Positions 1 through 6,229 are shown, counted from the stretch's first letter. The stretch: DNA of 6,258 nucleotides from an uncultured Bacilli bacterium (GCA_947624635.1 CANQLF010000080.1:1-6258); one strand, 5' to 3'. Notes: generated by a model from the sequence alone, not told the origin. Translations and numbers: made by a program.

Positions 1-473
1 TTTAAAAACTGTTTCAATAGCTCCAAATCTATAACCATAATCTTTGATTGCTCTTTTTGGAGAAGCATTAGTAACAATTAACCAAGACTCTTTAACACCA
101 GCACTTTTAGATATTGCGATATTTACTATATATTTACGTTCGGTAATGGGAATGTTAAAAAGATAATTAGCATGATTTTTGTAAGCAAATAAGTCATCAA
201 ACCATTTCCAAATTTCATGTTTTTCTTTTTTATCATAAACAAATAATTTAACATTTCTTTTAATTCTAATACAAAAAGTATGACCTAAAGAATCAATGTG
301 ATCCATCAAAGAAGTAGAGTTAAACCATCTATCAGCAAGAAAAATTAAATCATAATTATCATCAAATAAAGAAGAGACATAAGAAATGCCTTCTTTTAAT
401 AATTCTTTTCAAAAACTGTCCACATATAAGGAACAGAACAAAATCCATGGATTATTGGATGAGATAAAAACAT
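1..473 (-). pseudogene. IS4-like DDE transposase remnant, frame-disrupted and cut by the window edge
   Basis: Read on the minus strand, codons from 408 to 1 form an uninterrupted 136-codon stretch resembling the C-terminal half of an IS4-type transposase. The segment LADRWFNSTSLMDHIDSLGH fits the second catalytic Asp region (usually ADRGF). IRIKRN follows, and YGYRFGAIETVFK at the window edge fits the Y/R/E signature with the third acidic residue. Upstream, this frame meets TGA at 411-409. The neighbouring frame from an ATG at 473 reads MFLSHPIIHGFCSV, then VPYMWTVFEK, and runs into TAA just after the same spot. A one-base loss in the A-run near 405-410 would join VFEK to ELLKEG, so I infer a frameshift. 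The part carrying the first catalytic Asp is missing. The element is thus a non-functional remnant, probably inserted downstream of the lipid operon. The family call is by eye, and the 473 boundary is uncertain. Confidence 0.72.
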
Positions 474-487
474 AATATATATTTTAC

Positions 488-531
488 AATCTAGTGTGTA
501 AATTAAATACATACTAGATTTTTTATCTTTT
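488..531 (+). terminator. Hairpin plus T-tract, terminator-like in plus orientation
   Basis: AATCTAGTGTGTA (488-500) pairs with TACATACTAGATT (508-520) across a 7-base loop. In plus-strand RNA this gives 12 Watson-Crick pairs and one G-U pair. TTTTATCTTTT follows at 521-531, the layout of a rho-independent terminator. In minus-strand RNA the wobble becomes an A-C mismatch and no U-tract follows, so it reads best on the plus strand. No plus-strand gene is visible in the window. It may instead be an end structure of the neighbouring mobile element that blocks read-through. Confidence 0.5.
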
Positions 532-573
532 AATTATGAGTATATAAAAAAATTTAAGCGATTACTATAAAAG

Positions 574-603
574 AAAAAAACTAAAGAAATGTCTTTAATT
601 TTT
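574..603 (-). terminator. Rho-independent terminator at the end of the lipid operon
   Basis: On the minus strand AAAAATTAAAG (603-593) pairs with CTTTAGTTTTT (586-576), with one U-G wobble and a 6-base loop. The run of T's continues to 574 and beyond (TTTTTTTCTTTT). The TAG stop of the small helical protein lies inside the 3' arm, so the hairpin overlaps the gene end. The stem is almost wholly A/U, so it is thermodynamically weak, but the U-tract is strong. Confidence 0.6.
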
Positions 604-1009
604 CTACGCTATCTTCTTGCATTGTAACAAATTCAGATATAAGTTTATATACTTTTTTATCGATATTTTTATTATTTAATATCTTTCTTCCTTCTATAAT
701 TCCCATATTAGTACCTTGAAGTAATAATTCTGCAATTTTAGAATTACTATCATCAGCTAGAGTTTTCATATTTACTCCATACCAAGTCATAACTTTGTTC
801 ATAGTGCTTGTTTCATGAGGTTCTTCATCGCTATATTCTTTATATAAATCATTTATTCTTCTAGATATATCTTTGTATTTATTATATTCAAGTTCCAAAG
901 TTTTTTTAAATTCTTTATCTTTTACTTTATCTAGAATAAAATTTATAGCATCCATTCCCATACAAGCACCTTTGTTAGTTTCATCTAATGAATTAATGTT
1001 TTCTTCCAT
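581..1009 (-). CDS. Small all-helical conserved hypothetical protein
   Basis: This 142-residue soluble protein has no signal peptide or membrane segment. It is rich in Lys, Glu, Asp and Asn, with long amphipathic helical stretches (about 10-30, 33-60, 72-103 and 112-141, counted from MEEN). This suggests a four-helix bundle like the ferritin-like hypothetical proteins of low-GC Firmicutes. The segments NMKTLADDSNSKIAELLLQG and MGIIEGRKIL look like the conserved core. No clear metal-binding pattern (ExxH pairs) is seen, so a ferritin function is not claimed. The start chosen is ATG at 1009, placed 7 bases after GGGAGG (1022-1017). A TTG at 1024 in the same frame overlaps that ribosome site and is rejected. 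It is the last gene of the cluster, 50 bases after an acyltransferase, with a possible promoter and a hairpin of its own just upstream. Its function is unknown. Confidence 0.85.
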   Translation of the reverse strand: MEENINSLDETNKGACMGMDAINFILDKVKDKEFKKTLELEYNKYKDISRRINDLYKEYSDEEPHETSTMNKVMTWYGVNMKTLADDSNSKIAELLLQGTNMGIIEGRKILNNKNIDKKVYKLISEFVTMQEDSVEKLKTFL

Positions 1010-1016
1010 TATAATT

Positions 1017-1047
1017 CCTCCCAATAATTATTATTTAAAATTATTGG
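1017..1047 (-). promoter_or_regulatory. Stem-loop touching the ribosome binding site of the helical protein gene
   Basis: On the minus strand CCAATAATT (1047-1039) pairs perfectly with AATTATTGG (1029-1021) around a 9-base loop. The last two G's of the 3' arm are the first two of the GGGAGG Shine-Dalgarno (1022-1017). The stem could therefore partly mask the ribosome site. No U-tract follows, so it is not a terminator for the upstream gene. The stem has only two G-C pairs, so it may be weak or only incidental in this AT-rich sequence. Confidence 0.4.
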
Positions 1048-1050
1048 ATA

Positions 1051-1056
1051 ATTATA
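1051..1056 (-). promoter_or_regulatory. Possible internal -10 box for the helical protein gene
   Basis: The minus strand reads TATAAT exactly at 1056-1051, just inside the gap after the upstream gene's stop. Transcription would start near 1044, within the 5' arm of the stem-loop. No convincing -35 box is seen at 16-18 bases: the region is a plain A/T run, and the upstream TG is one base out of register for an extended -10. In DNA this AT-rich such a match can arise by chance. Confidence 0.3.
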
Positions 1057-1059
1057 CAT

Positions 1060-1686
1060 CTATTTTTCTTTTAAATTTTCTTTCATTAAACTTTCTATTT
1101 CTTTATATAGTTTTTTATTTGCAACTTCTAAATCCATATCGCCTATTTTAAAAGGTGTTCCAAATCTAATAGTTAAGGTTTTACTTCTGAATTTATAGTC
1201 TCCAGTTAGACCAAATGGAACTATAGTTGCATTAGTTTTTTTAGCCATCGATACTGCTCCAAATTTAAATGGTAATAAAAATACATCTTTTGTTTTATTT
1301 CTAGTTCCTTCTGGAAAAAGTCCAATCGCACCATCATTATTTAATATTTCTAATGCTTTATTTACTGCTTCGTCATCTTTTTTACTTCTATCTACACAAA
1401 TACATCCAGTCATTTTGAAAAACCAAGCAAATTTTCCATCAAAGTATTCTTTTTTAGCCATGTAATGTAATACTCTTTTAGTAGATATGATTATTGGACA
1501 TTGGTCATATACGTGTTTATGATTTCCTACTATTATAATAGGTCCATCTTTAGGTATAACATTTTTATTTATTATTTTAGGATTATAATATAATTTAAAT
1601 ATAGGACCTAAGATAGCTTTAATAATTTTATAACCTGTCTCACCTTTAATTTTCTTCTTCATACTTCTCAGCTTTCCTTTTTTCAT
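1060..1686 (-). CDS. PlsC-type 1-acylglycerol-3-phosphate (lysophospholipid) acyltransferase
   Basis: This 208-residue protein belongs to the LPLAT/PlsC family, which moves an acyl group from acyl-ACP or acyl-CoA to the sn-2 position of lysophosphatidate or a related lysolipid at the inner face of the membrane. Visible motifs in order are NHKHVYD (H56-x4-D61, catalytic motif I), CICVDR (95-100, motif II), FPEGTR (124-129, motif III, glycerol-phosphate binding) and IVPFGLTG (motif IV). The length is normal for a minimal PlsC. It is a clear paralogue of the 190-residue acyltransferase two genes upstream (shared STKRV, FPEGT, MPF/LPF-K-GAV blocks). The start is unsure. ATG 1686 has only a weak GGA upstream; ATG 1662 (MKKKIKGETG) fits the family better at its N-terminus but has a distant AAAGGA. 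Either start overlaps the ligase's lost 3' end (1646-1798), so the two genes were once translationally coupled. Confidence 0.9.
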   Translation of the reverse strand: MKKGKLRSMKKKIKGETGYKIIKAILGPIFKLYYNPKIINKNVIPKDGPIIIVGNHKHVYDQCPIIISTKRVLHYMAKKEYFDGKFAWFFKMTGCICVDRSKKDDEAVNKALEILNNDGAIGLFPEGTRNKTKDVFLLPFKFGAVSMAKKTNATIVPFGLTGDYKFRSKTLTIRFGTPFKIGDMDLEVANKKLYKEIESLMKENLKEK

Positions 1687-1798
1687 TATTTTCCATTTGT
1701 AATTTTCTAAAATCTACTTTCCCTACCATTGTTTTAGGTAGTGATTTTCTAAATTCATATTCTTTTGGAATTGCATATTTAGGTAAGTTTTTTTCACC
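1646..1798 (-). pseudogene. Stranded 3' end of the AMP-forming ligase, beyond the in-frame stop
   Basis: Directly after the ligase's TAA (1801-1799), the same frame stays open for 50 codons and then meets TAA at 1648-1646. It encodes the missing C-terminal lobe of the adenylate-forming fold: NLPKYAIPKEYEF, then LPKTMVGKVDFRKL, then a charged tail. PKTMVGK is core motif A10, and its Lys (codon 1720-1718) is the residue that contacts the acyl group and AMP in the adenylation step. No ATG with a ribosome site precedes this part, so it is not expected to be translated separately. Because the frame is identical on both sides, a substitution creating TAA explains it better than an indel. Confidence 0.85.
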
Positions 1799-3415
1799 TT
1801 ATTTTTTTATTTGTTTTATTAATTCATCACTTTTTTTATAATCTTTATTTAAAACTATAAATGCTTTGGGTACTTCACCTTTATATGGATGTGGTATTCC
1901 TATTACACTAGATATCATAACTGCAGGATGAGTTTCTATTACTTCTTCAACTCTACTTGGATAAACGTTATATCCTGATGATATTATAAGTCTTTTTAAT
2001 CTACTTGTATATTTGATATATCCATCTTTATCCATTATTCCAAGGTCACCCGAGTGTAACCAAATATTTCCGTCATCATGTATGTGTAAAGCAAGGTTTG
2101 TTTCTTTTTCATTGTTATAATAACCAAGCATTACATTTGGTCCACTTACACATATTTCTCCTTCAACACCATATGGTACTTCTTTATCTTCTGGTGAAAA
2201 TATTCCAATATAACAGCCTGGTATTGGAACTCCTATAGAATTTTTTCTAGGATTAGATTTAAAGTTTAAGCATACAGCAGATAAAGCTTCACTCATTCCA
2301 TATCCTTGCATTATTTTTGTTGTACACCCGTGTTCGAATAAAAACTCGTTTATTTCATTTTCTAGAGATGGTTTTAGTGAGTCACCACCAGAAATTATAT
2401 ATTTTAAGAAATTTAAATCTACTCCATTTAACTTTTCTTTATTTTCTAAAAGGGCTTCAAATAATGTTGGAACTCCTATTATAAAATTAGGTTTATATTT
2501 TTTAATCATATTAGCAAATTCTTGTTTTTTAAATTGTGGAATTAAAATACTTTCTGCACCAACACATAACGGAATATATATACATACTCCAAGGCCAAAT
2601 CCATGAAATATTGGCATTATAGATAAAATCTTATCTTTTTTTTCTAAATCTTCTAGGAATATTCTAGCTTGTTCAACCAAAACTATAAAATTTGTATTAG
2701 ATAATACTATAGCTTTTGGACTACCTGTTGTACCTCCACTGTGTAACATTACTGCTGGATCATCTTTATGTCCAATATAGGTATTTTTCTTTTTACAATT
2801 TTTCCCATTATTTATAAAATCTTTCCAAAATATAAATCTTTTATCTTTTGATAATCTATTTTTTCCAATATTTAATATATCGTAGCTTACATGCATTAAT
2901 ATTGGCATCGATTCACTTGCTTTTGCGACTATTACTTTATATACATCAGTTTCATCTACTATATTCTTAATTTTATCAACACTGACATCGATACATACTA
3001 TCATTACACTTCCAGTGTCTTTTAGTGTTTCTTTTATTTCATTTTCTCCACTAAGTGGGTGAATCATATTTGATATGGCACCAATTTTATTTAAAGCTAA
3101 AAATGATATTATACCTTCAGGAGTATTAGGCATGCATATTGTTACAACGTCTCCTTTTCTAATTCCGTAATTTAAAAAAGCTGCTGCACATTCATTTATT
3201 TGCTTTACTAAATCATTATAAGTAGTTTTCTTACCAAAATAACTTAAAGCAGTATAACTTGGATATTCCTTACTATGCATTAAAAAATATTCATATATAG
3301 TTGTATCTGGTACTTCTATATCCATATCTTTTTTATTGTAATATTTACTCCATGGTGCTTTTGGTTTTTTCTTAAAACCTAGAAACCTTAAAAAATTCAT
3401 ATCAAATATACTCAT
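1799..3415 (-). CDS. AMP-forming acyl-CoA/acyl-ACP synthetase-like protein, truncated by an in-frame stop
   Basis: This 538-residue member of the adenylate-forming superfamily (ANL) activates a carboxylate, here probably a fatty acid, with ATP to acyl-AMP and then to a thioester. Seen in order: the P-loop MLHSGGTTGSPK (A3, about 223-234), GYGMSEA (A5, 371-377), HSGDLG (A7, 454-459, with the ribose-binding Asp457), and SRLKRLIISSGYNVYP (A8 hinge, Arg472). There is no signal peptide. It stops after IKQIKK, before motif A10; the lost end is still readable downstream (1646-1798), giving an ancestral length near 589. Without A10 the adenylation half-reaction should be badly impaired. The ATG at 3415 is 8 bases after AAGGAG (3429-3424), which lies inside the end of the preceding acyltransferase, so the two are coupled with a 2-base gap. 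The substrate is inferred from the two flanking acyltransferases; other carboxylates cannot be excluded. Confidence 0.9.
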   Translation of the reverse strand: MSIFDMNFLRFLGFKKKPKAPWSKYYNKKDMDIEVPDTTIYEYFLMHSKEYPSYTALSYFGKKTTYNDLVKQINECAAAFLNYGIRKGDVVTICMPNTPEGIISFLALNKIGAISNMIHPLSGENEIKETLKDTGSVMIVCIDVSVDKIKNIVDETDVYKVIVAKASESMPILMHVSYDILNIGKNRLSKDKRFIFWKDFINNGKNCKKKNTYIGHKDDPAVMLHSGGTTGSPKAIVLSNTNFIVLVEQARIFLEDLEKKDKILSIMPIFHGFGLGVCIYIPLCVGAESILIPQFKKQEFANMIKKYKPNFIIGVPTLFEALLENKEKLNGVDLNFLKYIISGGDSLKPSLENEINEFLFEHGCTTKIMQGYGMSEALSAVCLNFKSNPRKNSIGVPIPGCYIGIFSPEDKEVPYGVEGEICVSGPNVMLGYYNNEKETNLALHIHDDGNIWLHSGDLGIMDKDGYIKYTSRLKRLIISSGYNVYPSRVEEVIETHPAVMISSVIGIPHPYKGEVPKAFIVLNKDYKKSDELIKQIKK

Positions 3416-3417
3416 AA

Positions 3418-3990
3418 TTATTTCTCCTTAGCAAGTTCCCTTTTTATTATATTCATTAATTTTTCATTTTCTTTATCTTTTTCACCTTTAGCTTTAAATG
3501 GTTTATAAAATTCTATCTTCACACTTTTTCTAAACGGTTTATACTTACCTTTTATAGTAAAAGGTACTATATATGAGTTAGACTCTTTACTCATTCTTAC
3601 TGCACCACTTTTAAAAGGCATTATTATATCTTTAGTTCTATTTATTGTTCCTTCAGGGAATATACATATAACTTTTTCTTCATTTAGTGCATTAATAGCC
3701 TTCTTATATGCATTATTGTCATGTATTTTTCTATTCACAGGTATTATTCCCATATTATTAAATAGTATTTTTTTTAAACCTTTAGATAAACTATCTTTAG
3801 CTAAAAAGTGAACTACTCTTTTAGTAGATGATATCAAAAGTATTGAATCTAAATAATTTGTATGATTTCCTGCAAGTATTACTCTACCATTTAATGGTAT
3901 GTTATCTAATCCTTTATATGTTGGCCTAAACACAATATTTGTGAATACTTTTATAATTGGTCTTGTTATTTTATATAGTATCGGTTCCAT
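3418..3990 (-). CDS. PlsC-type lysophospholipid acyltransferase, first gene of the lipid operon
   Basis: This 190-residue LPLAT/PlsC-family acyltransferase sits at the cytoplasmic membrane face. Its motifs are NHTNYLD (H43-x4-D48), GIIPVNR (81-87), FPEGT (111-115, followed by INR where the paralogue has RN) and YIVPFTIKG. The N-terminus is a short amphipathic region with no full membrane span, as usual for minimal PlsC proteins. It is a diverged paralogue of the 208-residue enzyme further down the operon, so the two may differ in acceptor or acyl preference. The start ATG at 3990 follows AGGTG (4001-3997) by 6 bases. A promoter at 4054-4026 gives a leader of about 30 bases. It is followed after 2 bases by the ligase, so acyltransferase and ligase mirror the two halves of the fused enzyme Aas. 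Whether the acceptor is lysophosphatidate or another lysolipid cannot be told. Confidence 0.9.
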   Translation of the reverse strand: MEPILYKITRPIIKVFTNIVFRPTYKGLDNIPLNGRVILAGNHTNYLDSILLISSTKRVVHFLAKDSLSKGLKKILFNNMGIIPVNRKIHDNNAYKKAINALNEEKVICIFPEGTINRTKDIIMPFKSGAVRMSKESNSYIVPFTIKGKYKPFRKSVKIEFYKPFKAKGEKDKENEKLMNIIKRELAKEK

Positions 3991-4025
3991 TCACATCACC
4001 TATTAAAGAGTTATTCTCTAATACA

Positions 4026-4054
4026 AGTATACATAATTTTTATTATTTTGTCTA
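4026..4054 (-). promoter_or_regulatory. Sigma-A-type promoter for the acyltransferase-ligase operon
   Basis: On the minus strand a -35 box TAGACA (4054-4049, one mismatch to TTGACA) is followed by a 17-base spacer and a -10 box TATACT (4031-4026, one mismatch to TATAAT). Transcription should begin near 4019, about 30 bases before the ATG at 3990. It lies in the gap after the surface-protein terminator, exactly where an operon start is expected. No operator-like palindrome is convincing around it. Confidence 0.65.
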
Positions 4055-4161
4055 TTAAATTATATTAGTGAAAAAATAAAATATATTAAATATAAACATC
4101 ATAATTATTACATTTTATTACAATTGTTATTATTCATAATTTACTTCTATTTTTATTGTGA

Positions 4162-4200
4162 AAAAAAGAAATTAAACATATAAATGATAATTTCTTTTTT
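4162..4200 (-). terminator. Rho-independent terminator of the surface-protein gene
   Basis: On the minus strand AAAAAAGAAATTA (4200-4188) pairs perfectly over 13 bases with TAATTTCTTTTTT (4174-4162) around a 13-base loop, and a further T precedes CAC. The 5' arm overlaps the TAA stop codon (4201-4199). The stem is nearly all A-T with two G-C pairs. The inverted repeat is symmetrical, so it could also act on the opposite strand. It separates the surface-protein gene from the lipid operon. Confidence 0.7.
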
Positions 4201-6229
4201 AAGGTATAATAATTGGACGGAAAGTAGTAATATAAAATGAATCTCCTTTTGTATTTTGGTGAAAATAAAGTCCACATGTGTACGTTAAAACTAATCCTCC
4301 ACCTCTCCATAAGAATGGACCAGATAAAGTTTCACTTCTATCATTATACCAGCTTTTTGTTTCCCATGTTGCATCTCCTAATATCGAATTATTTAAAGAA
4401 TCATAATATTTTTGATTTGGTAAAGCTTTAAAATAAGAATTTTTGACTGTATCTATAAAAATTGCCATTACATTTTGATAACTACTACCACTTACATCAT
4501 ATATTCCATATATTGTTCCTGTAGTACTTGCTCCTGTTCCTGCATTTTTAATCTTTTCTCCAGTACACGTTGAACTTTCAGATTCTAAACATTTATTATT
4601 ATTATATGAATACGAACCACTTCCACTATAATCATTTTTATATCCAACATCTATAGTATTATTACTTCTACCCGTATAACTTCCACCATAACCATTATAT
4701 AATATATATAATGCAGAATTATTTCTATATACTTCCTTATTATAGCTATCAAAATCTTTGTTACCCATCTTGCCATATCTACTTTGACTTAAATAGGCCA
4801 TTGAGCCCCAATCTATATTTTTCATCATATGAGTATCTACCATATTATTTTTTGTATTTATTCCATATATATTTTTTGAATTTGTTGTAAATGTCACATT
4901 TCCTGTATTTTCATCATATTTTCTTACTCCAAATTTTAATTCTGTTTTAAATTTTATTAAGATATTTTGATATGTTAAATTTTTTATATCAGGTTTTATA
5001 ATTGGGTTTACATCTTTACAGTTATTATCTATTGGTGTATCATTACAAGTTGCATCATCAGTCCCTGGGAAAAATTTACTTATCCATATTCCTGTTAACT
5101 CTTTATCCCATCCACCTATATCATATGGTTTAGTATTATAATTTTCTGAATTTTCTCCATTTTTAAATGCTGGATGTGTGTAATATATTTTTTCATCATT
5201 AACGTCAGCAAGTGTTCCATCATCTTGTATACTATTTCTATATATTTCCTCTTTTACTCCTGTTGTATTATATCTACTTTCAAATATTACATCTATCATT
5301 GGTGGAGTTTCTACATTCGTAGAACTTCCAATGCTATCAGGTATTCTATATTTGTATCTAGGAACCCATACCCACATACTGTTTATGTCAGTCATTGGTA
5401 TTGGTGTTCCTGAAGCTGCTTCTGTATATTTTTTTCTCGTTCCGCTTGTTACTGTTACCGCATTCGCCCACTTTTGTGTTTCATAATTATACCAAGATGT
5501 ACTTGTATCTGCTTTTATCCATTGATCATTCTTTTCATTATATACTACTGGTATTAATCCGTCTACTAATTCTGGCCCATTTGGTTGCATCCTGTTTGTT
5601 GCTTTTCCCTTTACTCCTACTTTTGCAGTATATGTTGTCCCTTCCATTTCATTTGGTGCATCAATGTCTATCCATAACTTTAATCTGAATGTTAAATTTT
5701 CATTCGGATGTATTCCACCTCTTACTATTATGTTACTTCCTTGCCCACCTAAACTCCTCGGTGTTTCATCATCTATTTGATATCTTATATATTGCCTTAC
5801 TTTATCATTCGATAAATTATGAGTATTTGTTATTGTTTCATCTAAATATACTTCATAACTTGCATTAGTTGTTCCTGTATTTGTTATCGTAAATGTGTAT
5901 GGCTTTACTGTGGCTATTCCATATTCATCACTTATTGGTTTTGCTGGATTTATATTTATTTCATTTTTTTCATTATCTTTATCTAATTGTACTATTAAAT
6001 CACCAGTTTTGTATAAATCCTGTTTTTCTGATGAATCACTTTTCATAAGCATAGCAAAACTTGTAGATAATAATGTTACTAAAACTAATACTGTTACTAT
6101 CATTGTTATTAATAACTTTTTATTACCTACTATATTTGTTATATGTTCTGTTATTGTTTTCTTTTCTATAGATTTACTATTTCTATTATTTGTTTTTTTT
6201 CTATTCATCATTCTTTTTTCTCTTGACAT
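4199..6229 (-). CDS. Modular surface protein: membrane anchor, TasA-like domain, FGE/lectin-like C-terminus
   Basis: This 676-residue protein is probably exported and held at the cell surface. Residues 1-38 are a strongly basic cytoplasmic tail. Residues 39-62 are a hydrophobic segment (LLITMIVTVLVLVTLLSTSF), either an anchor or an uncleaved or SipW-type signal. Residues about 70-210 resemble TasA/camelysin-like beta domains (TGDLIVQL, KPYTFTITNTGTTNASYEVYL). Residues 235-300 hold WIKADTSTSWYNYETQKWAN and MWVWVPRYKYRI, blocks recurrent in large Firmicutes surface or phage-type proteins. Residues about 375-676 carry HMMKNIDWGSMAYLSQSRYG, GTGASTTGTIYGIYDVSG, WRGGG (641-645) and a terminal TTFRPIII, recalling the formylglycine-generating-enzyme/C-type-lectin fold. 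No catalytic cysteine pair of true FGE enzymes is evident, so binding rather than catalysis is inferred. Cysteines 395/404 and 547/555 could form disulfides. The start ATG at 6229 follows AGAGGTG (6241-6235) by 5 bases. It stands alone, with no partner gene in view. Family matches are by eye. Confidence 0.82.
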   Translation of the reverse strand: MSREKRMMNRKKTNNRNSKSIEKKTITEHITNIVGNKKLLITMIVTVLVLVTLLSTSFAMLMKSDSSEKQDLYKTGDLIVQLDKDNEKNEININPAKPISDEYGIATVKPYTFTITNTGTTNASYEVYLDETITNTHNLSNDKVRQYIRYQIDDETPRSLGGQGSNIIVRGGIHPNENLTFRLKLWIDIDAPNEMEGTTYTAKVGVKGKATNRMQPNGPELVDGLIPVVYNEKNDQWIKADTSTSWYNYETQKWANAVTVTSGTRKKYTEAASGTPIPMTDINSMWVWVPRYKYRIPDSIGSSTNVETPPMIDVIFESRYNTTGVKEEIYRNSIQDDGTLADVNDEKIYYTHPAFKNGENSENYNTKPYDIGGWDKELTGIWISKFFPGTDDATCNDTPIDNNCKDVNPIIKPDIKNLTYQNILIKFKTELKFGVRKYDENTGNVTFTTNSKNIYGINTKNNMVDTHMMKNIDWGSMAYLSQSRYGKMGNKDFDSYNKEVYRNNSALYILYNGYGGSYTGRSNNTIDVGYKNDYSGSGSYSYNNNKCLESESSTCTGEKIKNAGTGASTTGTIYGIYDVSGSSYQNVMAIFIDTVKNSYFKALPNQKYYDSLNNSILGDATWETKSWYNDRSETLSGPFLWRGGGLVLTYTCGLYFHQNTKGDSFYITTFRPIIIP

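Noticed and set aside
409..411. TGA in the transposase frame read as Trp (Mycoplasma-type genetic code)
   Set aside because: All Trp codons checked in the intact genes are TGG, and none of them needs TGA as sense. A frame break by decay explains the remnant better.
873..1151. Open plus-strand frame opposite the helical protein and acyltransferase genes
   Set aside because: It is antisense to two well-supported genes, has low-complexity Leu/Phe/Ser composition and no ribosome site, and shows no recognisable family.
1799..1808. Slippery A-run before the ligase stop as a programmed frameshift
   Set aside because: Shifting by one base in either direction does not enter the frame of the downstream C-terminal lobe, which is in the zero frame, so slippage cannot rescue the protein.
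4002..4022. Imperfect inverted repeat at the start of the lipid-operon leader
   Set aside because: It needs a 2-base bulge, is short, and its 5' arm begins at or before the predicted transcription start, so I do not call it an operator or riboswitch.
4080..4160. AT-rich stretch with short palindromes around CAATTG in the intergenic gap
   Set aside because: The repeats are short and imperfect, and at this base composition they are expected by chance. No small gene or RNA is supported.
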